Part shown: piece after piece, positions 1 to 11,681 of the stretch
How the letters are laid out: every line of letters starts with the position of its first letter
Numbering within the stretch: position 1 is the first letter of the stretch
From: Rapana venosa
Taxonomy: Eukaryota; Mollusca; Gastropoda; Neogastropoda; Muricidae
Assembly: GCA_028751875.1 (NCBI GenBank)
Contig: CM054162.1
Location: forward strand, 8,320,616-8,384,615
Direction: 5' to 3'
DNA length: 64,000 nucleotides
Translations under genes and position numbers: made by a program
The notes under the pieces: generated by a model
Database searches by the model: none
What the model was told of the DNA's origin: nothing
What the model saw: only the letters and a program-made list of their open reading frames with translations

Positions 1-171
1 GCTGAGGAACATGTTGACAGCCACATAGTGATGTGGGTTATTACAGGCTGAATGACTGAGGAACATGTTGACAGTCACACGTGGACTGTGGTGGACAGGG
101 GTGGTGTGGGGAGGGACGGAATGATTCAGGTTTAAAACAACTAGAGAAGAAGAGGGAAAGCCGTTTAATTA

Positions 172-174
172 ACA

Positions 175-251
<77 letters not shown>

Positions 252-560
252 AGAGAGAGAGAGAGAGAAACAGAGAGAGAGAGAGAGAACAGAGAGATAC
301 AGGAGATACACAACGATGTAAGAAACAAGGAGGGGGGAGAGAGAGGGGAGGGGAGAAGACAGAGAGAGAGGGGGAAGAAGAGAGGAGAGAGGGGGGGGGG
401 GGCAAAAAGAGAGAGAGAGAGTTAGAGAGAGGGGGGAAGACACGAGGGAGAGAAGACAGACAGAGAGAAAGGAAGAAGAGAGGTGTGTGTTTGTGTGTGG
501 TGTGTGTGAGAGAGAGAGAGAGAGGGGTGAGAGAGAGAGAGTAAGAGAGAGAGATGAGGG
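172..560. repeat. (GA)n microsatellite block
   Basis: Long runs of GA, interrupted by GGA, ACA and poly-G, fill 175-300 and 400-560. The long open frames here (Arg/Glu repeats on plus, Ser/Leu repeats on minus) are products of the dinucleotide and not genes. Confidence 0.95.
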
Positions 561-739
561 GGGGGGGGAAAGAGATAAACAGACAGAGGTAGGGAAGAGA
601 ATGGATGGCAAAGAAGAAAAAAAAAGAAACAGCAGGAATTTTAAGACCTTTTATTCGTTGTTTTTTTTCCCCAAGACTTTCTCTGTACATGCCCGATTGG
701 CCTCTCTCAATTTCATCAGGTGATGGAAAACACACCTGA

Positions 740-825
740 CAGTCCATAAGACCGTGACTGGTGGTCTGGGTACTAGTCTTTCCGAGGAGAGGATAAACTG
801 AGGTCCAGTGAGCAACACGCATTCC
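740..825 (+). mobile_element. SINE family B fragment
   Basis: The stretch reads like the middle of the family B SINE seen complete at 13905-14300: a 'gtggtctgggtactagtctttcc' type block followed by 'aaactgaggtccagt'. Only this middle part is recognisable; head and tail are missing. From 860 to 1130 nothing is recognised. Confidence 0.5.
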
Positions 826-1129
826 TCACCTCACCTCACCTCACCTATCCTGTAGTCCCTTGGACCGTGGGGGCACCAATGAAGATTTTGCAACCAGCTT
901 CCTCCACTCTCCGCGGTCCTCTGGATTTTTTTTTTATTATCTTGAGCTATGTTTGTTTGCTCTCTATGGCATTGACATGGTGTATGTTGCGATTGCGTTT
1001 TGTTCTGTTAAAGAAGAAAAAAATGGATTTGTTAGTCGTGTCGTTTTTGATTATATATATTAATTGGAATGGTTATCGAATTGATTCGTGTGCATGAGTG
1101 AGTTGTTTGTTCCTGCATGTGTGTGGTGG

Positions 1130-1192
1130 GCGTACGTGCGTGCGTGTGTGCGTGCGTGCGTGCGTGCGTGCGTGCGTGTGTGTGTGTGTGTT
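1130..1192. repeat. (TGCG)n/(GT)n microsatellite
   Basis: Tandem tgcg units pass into tg units. The following stretch to 1620 is AT-rich and holds nothing recognisable. Confidence 0.9.
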
Positions 1193-1631
1193 TGCTGTGT
1201 TTGTAAACTGATGACTGTGGAAAGAGAGTTGTTACATCATTTACTTTCATTGCAATAACTGATGTAAAGATAAGTCGTTTCCATTTTTGTCCCAAACTTT
1301 TAAAAAATAGTGGGGCTGATTGCTTCGTTTAGTCGTTGAAATGCATGGGTGTGCGAGTGTGGATGGTGTAGTGTGAATGTATCTTTATGTGTGAGGGAAA
1401 TTTTGATGTGTGTAGACATGAAATTAGTCAATTTGTATTGATTGGCTGGTTTAGTACATCATTGAATGTTAATGTGAGCAGTTGATTGGAAGTATAACTA
1501 AGTGATTGAGTTTTTGTCAGCTTCATTGTGTATAATTATGCTATGCATTTCTTCATGTTTGTTTGCCTTTTGTTTTTTTTTTGTCTTTGGTTTTTATGTT
1601 AGTTTTGTTGTTGTTGTTGTTGGTTTTTTTT

Positions 1632-1708
1632 TGAGGACCTGGTGTAAAGAAGCCCCTGTTTAAATCCAATTATCCTCATTAAAACATTCGAGTTCGAGTT
1701 CGATCATT
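1632..1708 (+). mobile_element. possible retroelement 3' tail with hexamer repeat
   Basis: A segment with 'ggtgtaaagaagcccc', then 'attatcctc', ends in a short tandem hexamer (ttcgag, two to three units). This resembles, loosely, the 3' tail of SINE family A (target 'tgtaaaaaagcac ... attatcctcg') and ends in the short tandem repeat typical of LINE-dependent insertions. No head is visible. Confidence 0.35.
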
Positions 1709-1979
1709 CGCTTTCCATAGCAATTCGCCCTTACTCAACTCAAGGCCAGTCCACTCTCTGATTAATGTCTTCAATCAGCGTACGTTAAAAAGAAGGAGGG
1801 GGGGGGGGGGGGGGGGGAAAACAACTAATGGCAACAAGACAGTTGCCCTTTTCGCAAAAGTTTTTTTTAAAATTTAAAGCCATTCGGATTAGGAAACCAG
1901 TAAACGTGTAGACAAAAAAATGGGGGGGGGGTGAGGGGGGGGGGGCAGAAAAACAGTAATGGGTGGCAGTACTCTTGTG

Positions 1980-2027
<48 letters not shown>

Positions 2028-2330
2028 ACACACACACACACACAACACATACATACATACACTTGCATACATACATACTACACACACTTCTGTCTGTCTG
2101 TCCTGTCTCACACACATAAACACACCTGCTCCCCCCCCCCCCCTCCACACACACACATACACGCGCGCGCGCGCACGCACACACACACACTCGAACACAC
2201 GCACATACTCCTTCTCCCCCTCCCTCTCCCGCCAACTTAAACACACATAGATACAGACACACCACAGGCTATCCCCTACACACACACACTCACAATCACC
2301 CCCCCCCCCCCTTCCACAGATGTTAGGATG
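1980..2330. repeat. (CA)n and C-rich compound microsatellite
   Basis: Perfect and broken CA runs (1980-2043), tetranucleotide CATA, poly-C and CG-rich steps. The region supports long His/Thr or Cys/Val frames on both strands that are artefacts of composition. Confidence 0.95.
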
Positions 2331-2351
2331 CGCAAAAGACATAAGAACTAT

Positions 2352-2352
<1 letters not shown>

Positions 2353-2388
<36 letters not shown>

Positions 2389-2676
2389 TTATGTGTGTGT
2401 GTACATGTGTGTGTTGTGTATATATATATATATATATTATATGTGTGTGTGTATATATATATGCGTGTGTGTGTGTATATAGATGTGTGTGTATATATGT
2501 GTATGTAATATGTGTGTATATATGTATATGTGTGTATATATATATAATGTGTGTTGTGTGTGTGTGTGTGTGTGTATAAAATATATATGTGTGTGTGTGT
2601 GTGTATATATATGTGTGTGTGTATATATATGTGTATGTATGTGTGTGTATGTGTGTGTTGTGTGTGTGTGTGTGTA
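2353..2676. repeat. (GT)n/(AT)n compound microsatellite
   Basis: Alternating purine-pyrimidine tract over about 320 bp, with repeated 'gtgtgtgtatatatat' blocks. Such tracts can adopt Z-DNA or cruciform structures. No coding content. Confidence 0.95.
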
Positions 2677-3095
2677 CCCTTCAGCTCTATCACAGCTTGT
2701 CACCTGGCTGTGTTTTAATTAACCAGAAGCCACCAGTCAGCCACAGACAGGTATATACCTATCATAATTATTGAGTTAGATTATAGTGCACATTGATTTG
2801 TCGGGGGGCAGGAGATGATTATTAACCAAATGCATCGATAGAAGTGTGTAGATCGATAAATTAGGATTGTGAGTGCTTAGGGCCTCTGTGTGTGTGTGTG
2901 TGTGTGTGTAGGAGGGGTGAGTGTGTGTTTGTGTGAGCACACAGTGACGTATACTTGAGATTGACGTCATTCCATTACATCATTATAATGAATACTTCCC
3001 CCCCCCCCCCCCTCCCACCCAGGAAGGCGAAAGCCAAAATATTGGGGAACACCTATGCAGTTTGGTTGTTCTACTATGTATACAAAACACACACA

Positions 3096-3102
3096 TATAT
3101 AC

Positions 3103-3147
<45 letters not shown>

Positions 3148-3150
3148 TAT

Positions 3151-3192
<42 letters not shown>
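3096..3192. repeat. (TA)n followed by (GA)n
   Basis: About 40 bp of TA is followed directly by about 60 bp of GA. Poly-C at 2998-3012 lies just before it. Confidence 0.9.
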
Positions 3193-3194
<2 letters not shown>

Positions 3195-3390
3195 TGAGTG
3201 TGTGTACATAGGATACATGTATGTATAATGTTGTGTGTGAAAGAGAGAGGGGGTAGGGGAGACACACACACACACAAACACACAGTCCAGCAGGTGGACA
3301 AAAAGCACCAACAGTCTTAGGTTCAATTCCACCCCAACACATACTGACACACACTCTCTGTCTCTCTCTCTCTCTGTCTCTCTTATATAC

Positions 3391-3462
3391 CTAGGGGCGG
3401 GGGCAAGATGTTAAAAAGCACATGGGTGCTTATTCATTATCCTCCAAATAAAAGAATCTGTC
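3391..3462 (+). mobile_element. SINE-A/T-element 3' tail fragment
   Basis: Shows 'gggcgggggcaagatgt', the hairpin 'aagcacatgggtgctt' and 'attatcctccaaataaaagaat', followed by a short 'tgtcat' tail as in the T-element at 62050-62356. Only the 3' end is present. Confidence 0.7.
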
Positions 3463-3513
3463 ATTGTCATACACACACACACACAGAGGCAGAGACAGGC
3501 AGACAGACAATCA

Positions 3514-3552
3514 CGATGATGATGATGATGATGATGACGATGATGATGATGA
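3514..3552. repeat. (GAT)n microsatellite
   Basis: Tandem gat units. The rest of 3560-3860 is A-rich sequence with no recognisable feature. Confidence 0.85.
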
Positions 3553-3859
3553 AACAGAAAACAAAGATGAGGGAGAGGAAAAATATTCATAGATGTAGAA
3601 GCAGCAGCAGAAGAGGAAGAAGAAAAAAAGACTAGAAGATGATGATATGATTGAAAGATAAGGAAACTACAAAAATGCAAGACATTAAAGACAAAGAAAA
3701 GATAGAAAGAAGGAAAAAGAAAGAATGAGATGACAAAATGATCACAAAAAAACCAAGCTTGAGTGATAAAAAAAATATATATATAAAAAAAGAAAAGAAA
3801 TAAATGCAGAAAAAAAAGTAAAACTATCTTTTCTCTAAACACCTCTAAAAACCACCACC

Positions 3860-4740
3860 ACCACAACAACCACCATTACCCCCCCCCCCCCCTACCCCCC
3901 CCTCAAAATAAACCAACCCAACCCAAAACAAAACAAACAAAAACAACAACAAAACAAAAACAAGCTCACGCTCAAATTCACACATCAGAAAAATAACACA
4001 CGCCACGCCATACATATCACACTTCTTAAAATCATTCTGGAGCTTTTAATTTTCTGTTTCCATCATAAACAAACACACAAAATTCCATCTCATTTCACAC
4101 ACAAGATCATAATCACACAGGTCTCACAGATCATAACAATTAGCTTACATCTCAATCACTGTCTTGGTGTGTAATTGGGTCACACATGGTGTTCACCACG
4201 ATTATTGTCTTAAGATCACTTTCAATATCTTACACCTTTCAAGGCTGTGTGAATCTGGCACATTAGGAAACATCAGCTTTCTCACTATTTCTTCACCCGT
4301 TTCCTTTTTCAATGCTTTTTGTCATCATCACCATCATCATCATCATCATTATCAATAATATCATCATCATCGTTATTGTATTTATCATTGATACTTGCTA
4401 ACAGCATCGCTGACTATAAAAACCATATCACATTAATTCTGACCAAAATAACACTCAGATCCCCTCCTAACCAACCAAACAAACAAAAGCATGTCCCTTC
4501 AGGTACATACATACATGCATACATATACTAGTCCTGATAAACACACAATAAGGACGAAATGGAAACAAAGGCATTCAAATTATTACTGTCATCATTACAT
4601 CATTTTTTTAATAATAATAAACAGAAAAGATTAGGCTATTCCATATTCTAAAGTTTTTCTTCATCTGTCATCTCCCAGATTATCAACTACAACAACAAAA
4701 CCCCCACAAAGATGAAAATCATTTAGAGTGATTGAAATTA
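3860..4740. other. stretch with no recognised feature
   Basis: AT-rich sequence with a C-run near 3879-3901, a short CAT trinucleotide run at 4322-4372 and a CATA run near 4505. I see no exon, RNA gene or mobile element in it. Confidence 0.6.
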
Positions 4741-5028
4741 AAAAGGTAAAAAGTGAAGGTGTTCCCATAACCTCTGCAGTCAATGGGGAGTGAGGTGTCA
4801 GGGACCTCACCCATCCTCCACTTTCCAGAGGCCAGCGTATTGAGGGCGGCGCCCATCTCCTCTCCCTCGCTGCTTTACCTTCCCTACCCACTTACAGCTG
4901 GGTGAACTGGGGGACTGTACTGAAGCCAAGGCGCATGAACGATCACCCATATGTGAGGCAACCACGCTGCTTAACCTTAGCTTGGGGACAGCGAGTGCTC
5001 TGACCACTGAGCTCTCCCGTCCCGGTCA
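4741..5028 (-). mobile_element. SINE family S2 (tRNA/5S-headed), full length
   Basis: Read on the minus strand it starts with 'gggacgggagagctcagtgg', a tRNA-type A box. It continues through a segment similar to the 5S rRNA internal control region ('aagctaaggttaagcagcg', then 'ggttgcc', 'atgggtgatcg'), then a shared body ('cagttcacccagctgtaa', 'gagaggagatgggcgccgcc') and a tail rich in 'cctttac' units. Matching copies are at 18891-19172, 39838-40113 and 56771-57001. It does not code for protein; the frames across it are incidental. It would depend on RNA polymerase III and on a LINE's machinery for movement. Confidence 0.8.
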
Positions 5029-5118
5029 ATGACTCGTGATGAAAGGACATGCAGGCAAATGAAATTGTCAGATAAAAGTTTCGGGCCTCAAGTATTTGCT
5101 TGTGTTTACAATATTCCT

Positions 5119-5310
5119 ACCCCCCCCCCCCCCCCCCCCCCCCCAAAAAAAAGCCTTATGTCATAACAACAGTAATGGTACATCTCAGATGAAAACAAAA
5201 AATGTTGACATATCTATTTTTTTTAAAAAGAAAAGTGATCGAGTGGGCAAGATAAAAAAAAAAGCAAAAAAAAAAAGAATTGAAGTGATATAGGGGGGGG
5301 GGGGAGGGTA
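5119..5310. repeat. poly-C, poly-A and poly-G tracts
   Basis: A C-run of over 20 bases at 5119-5143 followed by several A-runs and a G-run at 5293-5304. Nothing else is recognised from 5030 to 5570. Confidence 0.8.
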
Positions 5311-5571
5311 TGTGTGTGGCATACATCAGCAGATCAAAATGAGGACCCCCTCCCTCCCTGAAAAAAGGTATGAAAGATATATATATAAATAAAAGATCAC
5401 CCCTCCCATCACCCCCACACCTCCTCCTTTAGAAAGAAAAGAAAAGAAGAAAAGAAAGAAACGAAACACATACAAAACACAATCCCTTGACCTCTCCTGA
5501 AAAAAACCCCCAAACAAACAAAATCAAACACAGAGATGACAACAACAAGAAATACCAGGAGACAGAGAGGT

Positions 5572-5766
5572 GAGGGAGACAGACAGAGATAGATAGAGAG
5601 AGAGAGAGACAGACAGACGGACAAAGAGAGAGAGTGAGAGAGAGGAAGGAGAGAGAGAGAGAGAGACAGACAGAACAGAGAGAAAAAGAGAGAGAGAAAA
5701 GAGAGAGAGAGAGAGGGGAGAGAGAGAGAGAGAGACAGACAGAAGGACAGACAGACAGAGAGCAGG
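5572..5766. repeat. (GA)n with GACA units
   Basis: GA runs interspersed with gaca and gacaga units; the Ser/Leu and Arg/Glu frames across it are not genes. Confidence 0.9.
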
Positions 5767-5862
5767 AAAAAAACACCCCACAAAACAGGAAATTTCAAGC
5801 AAAGAATTTCCAGGAAGCAGGAATACTATCTAATGTCATATCAAACTGAAAGTATTCCCCAA

Positions 5863-6025
5863 ACTGGAATGCATCTACCTAAATTTTTTGCATATATACG
5901 TGGCCATTTTTTTCTCTCTCACCATTTAATGGTGAGATAAAAAACAACAACAAATGGCCGCATACACAAAAAGTCTCCCCACTGGTGAATCTCAGAGCTC
6001 TTACTGAGAACAGAGAAAACAAACA
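5863..6025 (+). repeat. dispersed repeat R1, copy 1
   Basis: Contains 'gcatctaccta', 'atggccgcatacacaaaa', 'ctggtgaatctcagagctc' and 'agaacagagaaaac'. Three to four similar blocks occur at 10372-10480, 10826-10925 and 53708-53910. It has an internal inverted copy of 'ctcaccattt'/'aaatggtgag'. The family is not one I recognise. Confidence 0.55.
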
Positions 6026-6199
6026 AACGGAAAAACTGAAAGCAGCTCTTTCATCCTGATATTTACTGGATTTTTCTAAATCAAAAAGAAATATCGACTT
6101 GTTCACTCTCGTTTTAATCCTCCTTTCTTTTCTTGTGATAATGAACACGTGTAATGATGACATAGTATTGCAACATGATCATTGACAATGTCATTTACC

Positions 6200-6292
6200 T
6201 ACACACAGGGACTGAATGTAAAAAAGCACACGAGTGCTTATTCCATTATCCTTGATATAAAAGGATAAATAAATAAATAAACAATACATAAA
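6200..6292 (+). mobile_element. SINE-A 3' tail fragment
   Basis: Starts in 'acacagggactgaatgtaaa', carries the hairpin 'aagcacacgagtgctt' and ends in 'attatccttgatataaaag' and an A/T-rich 'aaataaat' tail. Truncated 5'. Confidence 0.8.
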
Positions 6293-6299
6293 AAATTAA

Positions 6300-7540
6300 A
6301 TAAATAAATAAACAGTACGATGTATGAAATGCGAATAACTTCATCAGTTTTCTGACTTGAGACTCAAAAATATGAAATCAGTTTCAGTTTGAACACTCAA
6401 GATCAGCGTTAGTTTGAACACTCATGACCAACTTCAGTCATGGTTTGGAAATTCAAGATGAAAAAAAAGTTTGGTCTTAAAAAGTTCTGGCTGTTTGCAT
6501 GTCAAAGTGTACTTACATCATGATTGTTTTTAGTGACATAATATATATATTGATAATAGTGTCATCATCAACAACAATACTATCATTATTATATCATCAT
6601 TATCATGGTTACTATTTTCATCAATACCTATCGGCGGACCCTAATACATGTATGTGTCACTATGATACCAGAAATACATCGATGATAAATCCAAATACTA
6701 AACTCTGTATCAGAAAATGTAACGGTAATAACACACACTGTAAAAACAAAACAACAAAACAACATGATAACAGCGCTGAAAACAAATACTGAAACAGTAC
6801 TTCCATTATACAAAATAAAACATCGAAACAACATTACAAAAACACTGGGGGAAAAAATCCACTGAAAGATTACTTCCACTAAAAAAAACAAATGACAATA
6901 AAAACACAAGAACAAAAACATTGAACAAAACTGACAAACATATCACAAAAAAAAGGCACTAAAGCATTTCAACACACACTGCATACACCCATACTGTCTA
7001 AAACTCCTAAATCAGCCTGAACCCACCACACTACCACATCAGCAAATCTTTTCCCACTTTTTTCCAGCAAAAATTCTCCAATGACCATCAAATAATTGTT
7101 CAAAATGGGCTTCATTTCTACAGTTTGTAACCAACACAATATCATCATGATAATGAGCTCTGCATCAAAATCATAATGTCCCTTTCATTATGTCCATCGT
7201 GATTGACACCGGCTTGATTTAACAGTGAAAGATTATGGTAACGGGGTTTATATGTATACACAAAAAGAGAGACAAACAACATAAGAGTGATGTTAACAGT
7301 CATATGGATTATACTGCGCAAGTGATAAGAAATCTAAAAAATAAAAAAAAGATTAAAAGTAAAAACATCTACACTGAAGCATGTAAAACCTGATCATGCA
7401 TTGCACAATCAAACAGTTTACAAACAATTCAAAACGCATTCATGTGAATCTGTCTTGCAAATGTGTATAACTTGTAAACCCACACCCATACACAAACTGA
7501 CACACACACATGTATACATTAGCATTACACACACACATCT
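6300..7540. other. stretch with no recognised feature
   Basis: AT-rich sequence without a recognisable exon, RNA gene or repeat unit. The short frames at 6499-6921 have no family resemblance. Confidence 0.55.
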
Positions 7541-7546
7541 ATTTAG

Positions 7547-7900
7547 GGAAGGGGATAGCCTGGTGGTCGGAGCGTTGCGCATTGCACTCCTGATCTGCTG
7601 ACCTGGTTCAAATCCCGTTCATGGGAATTTTCTCCCTGGAGTTAACATCAGTGCCGACTCCACTGCCCCCAAAAGTCCTTTAGATGAGACCATAAACCGA
7701 GACCCCATGTGTTAACATGTGCAGAAAACTTGCGCAGATGTTAAAACCCGTTCTGCTTTTTGGAGGAGTAGGCCAGTGTGTGCCAGTGGGAATGGATGAC
7801 AAAATTTACACAACCACATGCACACAGGGACTGGTTGTAAAAAAAAAAAGCAGGCGAGTGCTGATTCCATTATCCTTGAAATAAAAAAAAAAGAATGAAT
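7547..7900 (+). mobile_element. SINE family A, full length
   Basis: tRNA-type head: 'gatagcctggtggtcgg' (A box) and 'ggttcaaatcccgttc' (B box), spaced as in a tRNA. The body has 'ttaacatcagtgccgactcc', 'aaaagtcctttagatgagac' and 'gtaggccagtgtgtgccag'. It ends in the conserved tail with the 'tgtaaaaaa' motif, a degenerate form of the hairpin and an A/T-rich repeat. Transcription would be by RNA polymerase III; retroposition would need a LINE. Confidence 0.88.
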
Positions 7901-8451
7901 AAATAGATAAATGAATCAACATTTCTTAAAAAGATTTTCACAAAATTTAAGGGTTGAACACTATAGCAGTTTTTCAATTTGCAAGCAATAAAGATAGTAA
8001 GATCTTCAATGGAAGAGAAAAAACAACCCTTAATCTAGTAAGCACACACTGAACTCAAAAGACTAATGGTGTTTTCATCCCATCTTACAGAACATTCATG
8101 ATGAATTCAGCACAGACCAACTAACAGCAACAACAAGAATTTTAAAAAAACCAACATGTTTTAATTCATTATTCTAAATTCAAACTTTTCCCTGCCTTCT
8201 CAAACTGAAGCACACTGTACAGTATTTGCTAGTTGTTTGCTCACACTAAGAACAATGTGAATACATGTACACTGCAGTCATACTTTTCGGCATAAACAGC
8301 CATATTAATTAAGCTGTAATATTCGCTGTTGTTGTTTTTTGTTGTTGGTGTAGTTGCCGCTGTTGCTCTTCAGCTAGTGCGTGAGGTTTATTGCTGGGAA
8401 ACAATTTTGACTACGTGACCGTTTTGTGCCATTCAGGCAGCCACAATCTGT

Positions 8452-8636
8452 CTACAGGGGTGTTGTCTAAACATGACGACATTGAGTTTTTATTTTCATC
8501 TTCCGTTCTTACTGATTGGTCATGGCCAATTCTTTGACAGACATCAACAGGGGTGTTATCTGAACATGACAACATTGAGTTTTTATTTTCATCTTCTGTT
8601 CGTACTGATTGGTCAAGGCCAATTCTTTGACAGACA
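8452..8636 (+). repeat. 92 bp tandem duplication
   Basis: Two adjacent copies of a block that contains 'aggggtgtt', 'tgacgacattgag' or 'tgacaacattgag', 'tttttattttcatcttc', 'ctgattggtca' and 'ggccaattctttgacagac'. The copies differ at only a few positions, so the duplication is fairly recent. Confidence 0.9.
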
Positions 8637-8639
8637 GAC

Positions 8640-8740
8640 TAAAATCTACCGGGCAGGCGCTTAACGGCAGCGCAACAGCATTTTCGTTCATTAACAGACA
8701 ACAACAGTTGCTGTGTGAACGTTTGACAAAGATCAAGCAG
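8640..8740 (+). repeat. dispersed repeat shared with 16850-16945
   Basis: Shares 'cttaacggcagcgca', 'attttcg', 'gacagacaac' or 'gacagacagc', 'gttgctgt', and 'gacaaagat' with the block at 16850-16945. Likely the end of an unidentified interspersed element. Confidence 0.5.
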
Positions 8741-9650
8741 CTTTCATGGGGCCTATAATCAAGCAACAAATGATGTATAAACCCCACCCCCCAAAAAAAC
8801 ACTCTGAAATTAATAAAATAAACTATCCGTTTTTACTGGTTGAAGTAAAAGGTATTGGTATATATATATATATAAAAAAAGCTCATCATCTCCTGAAAAT
8901 TTACACTTCCATCATTTCTATGTGCTTGAATTCTGTTTATATGATAAGAGGAAAATTTCATGTAGTCATGAAAATGACACCAATGGGGGAAAAATCCTGC
9001 TCTTGCAACCTTTCTGCATCTCTTAAACTTTAAAGCAGGCGGTCTATTTGAAAAATGAGAGATCCAGAAAAACAATGTAGCATGCTATTGTTGTTGCTCT
9101 TGTTATAAGTTGCTGTTGCTGCTGTTCTTTGGTTACCAAAATTTCAAAAGTGGAGGCATTCTTTACTACTTTGACTTCCTGATTAGATTATTTTTGCTCA
9201 TGGTGTTATCTGCAATGATTCAAAGTGACTTTTTGCCATAATAATAATTATAACAAAAATAGTAATGATGGTAAATAAATTCTGTCACCCCTCCCCTCTT
9301 CCATTCGCTATTTTAACCCCTCCCCTTAAAAACCCCCCAATAACAACAACAAAAACCCTTCAATACAAACCATACAAACAAACAAAATCCCCAAACCATC
9401 AAACACACACACAATTCTGATTCACAAATCAAAAAAAGAACCAACCCAACCAATCATAATAAAAATGTTTCACCAAAAAAAAAAAAGTAGTAAAAAAATT
9501 GTCCCAGTTTTATCTCAAAGCGAAGTTTTATACTCAGACATCTGCAAGAGTAAGGTCCATCTCCCAATCACGTCATTATTTACTATACACAACCACCTTG
9601 TATCACAGTTTTCATTCGTTCACTGAAAAAAAGTCATTCCTCTTTCTCAG
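8741..9650. other. stretch with no recognised feature
   Basis: AT-rich with a TA run at 8860-8873 and A- and C-rich stretches near 9280-9490. I see no gene or mobile element. Confidence 0.55.
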
Positions 9651-9654
9651 ACTG

Positions 9655-9870
9655 GGTAGGATAGCCTAGTGGTTAGAGCATTCAACTCGTGATTTGAAGC
9701 CTGGAGTTTCACTTACCATTGAGGCATCTGTTTGAGTGGATTGTTTTTACCCTAGAGTAAACATTAGTATGGACTCCAACTACTCAAAAGTCCTTTGGAT
9801 GAGACTGTAAACCGAGGTCCTGTGTGCCAACGCATGCAGAAATCTGGCGCATATGTTAAAAACCCATTTG
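9655..9870 (+). mobile_element. SINE family A, 3'-truncated
   Basis: The tRNA-like head 'gatagcctagtggttagagc' is followed by the family body ('aaaagtcctttggatgagac', 'gtaaaccgaggtcctgtgtg'). The match stops after 'gttaaaaaccca' and the hairpin tail is missing. Confidence 0.78.
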
Positions 9871-10371
9871 TGTCGCTCCAGCACATAATGAGTCACGTTG
9901 CACCAGATATCAATTTCAGTTTTTGACATGTTAGTAATCTGTAATACAAAGGCTATTCAATACAAACAACAGGTTGAAAATCGAACAATTCTATGAAAAG
10001 TTATCACAAACTGAAATGATACACTGCAGGATGTAAAAAAATGAGAAATTGACAAGTTCAGCATCATTATAGGTGGTCAGACTGAGAGGTTGGGTATTTT
10101 AAAAACACGTTGAAAAGCAAATGGAAACAAAATTATGCCTTGATATTTCATTACAAGGTAGAATATAGTTTTATAATCAATCAAAATCTCAAAATCGACA
10201 ACCTGACCCCCCCACCTGCTTAAAATGGCTCTTACCAGAAAAGTGGGTCAGGTGCAAAGCGACTCGTTTTGTGGTGGAGAAGAATAAACCATTCCATGCC
10301 CATAGGGTGGATGACAGAATTTTCTTCAAAAGGCATGCAGACTGATGTTGTGTTAAGACATCATTCCTGAA

Positions 10372-10480
10372 GGTGGAATGCGGCTACCTTGAAGGTGGGG
10401 ACATGGTCACATTGTACACAGAACTCTCATGGATGAACCTCCAAGTTCTAGCTGATGAACAGGGAAAAAACCAAACAACA
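10372..10480 (+). repeat. dispersed repeat R1, copy 2
   Basis: Block with 'gcggctaccttgaagg', 'acatggtcacattgtacac', 'atggatgaacctccaag' and 'agctgatgaacagggaaaa', matching the R1 copies at 5863, 10826 and 53806. Confidence 0.55.
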
Positions 10481-10519
10481 ACAAAAAAGCCCTTACAAAA
10501 CACAAAATGACGACAGCAG

Positions 10520-10650
10520 TGTTTAGTTTCTGTGGACATCCCAAAACTTTGGAATTCATTGCCACTCAGGCCAGGCAACCTTCCAACTCTCTGCATTTAA
10601 AATTACTTGCAAAGTATTTCTGTAGCATCAAGATTTTCACTAGGGGTGTG
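10520..10650 (+). mobile_element. LINE ORF2 C-terminal fragment
   Basis: The plus-strand translation reads SVDIPKLWNSLPL, the motif found near the C-terminus of CR1/L2/Jockey-type LINE polyproteins (a general 'PKLWNSLP' block). Only some 40 residues are recognisable, so the copy is dead. Confidence 0.6.
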
Positions 10651-10825
10651 TGAGTGTGTATGAGAGAGCACACTGGTAATCTTGAGCACAAATGGCTACT
10701 CATATGATAAACTAAAGAACAGGCATGACTTGGAATAAGCTAACACTGCATGTAGCAGATGACACTAGTTATCAACTTTAGTAGATATATCTAAAAAATC
10801 TTCCTATCTCCAGAGTAGGAAATAC

Positions 10826-10925
10826 AGCTGCTACCTTAATTAATGGTGGGTGGAAATGGTTGCACATACAACACCTTACCATTTGTGAACCTCAGAACTT
10901 TAGCAGAGGAACAAAAAAACCACAA
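10826..10925 (+). repeat. dispersed repeat R1, copy 3
   Basis: Has 'gctgctacctt', 'ggaaatggttgcacataca', 'gtgaacctcagaac' and 'agcagaggaacaaaaa', in the same order as the other R1 copies. Beyond it, 10930-11590 has no recognised feature. Confidence 0.55.
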
Positions 10926-11681
10926 CACAAACAGAAAAACCTTCCACATGAAACAAACAACATACCTATACAACTTACAAGCATAGCAGTGTGAGAGGCA
11001 GTTTGCATCAAATCCCACACACTTCAACTTTAGAAACAAACCCCAACCAAACAAACAAAAAAGCCCACATGGTTTGCTGAAAATCTTGTACAACATTTAC
11101 CGATCCATACACTTGTATCCGAACAGGACCCAGTAAAAACAAAGCCAGCTTGATTCGTCCCAAAATGAACTCAGTAAAACCAAACTCTTTTCACAATGAA
11201 CACTTCAGCTCCATAACAAACAAATAAAATAAAAATAAAAGAGAGAAATAAAAAAAGACCCAACCATGACAAAAATCATGTATGTGAGGCATATATGAGG
11301 CATCATATGACCTAAAACAAGGCAAGACTTTTACTCCACACAAAATACATTACGATAATAATAAACTACATGGACAGACAGACAGACAGACATTGTCGAG
11401 ACTGGAGCAGAAAAATTTGAACTTCAGATTAGGATGCATACATGCACACACACACAAAGTAAAATCACTTCTTCATTAGCTCTCATTGTCAGAAAAAAAA
11501 AAAAACACATACAAAAAAACCCCCCACACTTCAGAACAGGAACACTCAAGAGTGGATCAGGAAAGACTGCAACTACAGATTACTATTACAAGTGCACGAA
11601 CCCCCCCCCCCCCCCCCCCCCCTCCACTCCTTGCTTACTCACACAGCAGTTGTGTGTCGCGCCTTTCCCTTCCCTTCCACC

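Noticed and set aside
1785..2693. 302-codon open frame on minus
   Set aside because: Made entirely of CA/GT microsatellite (His/Thr, Cys/Val repeats); no domain.
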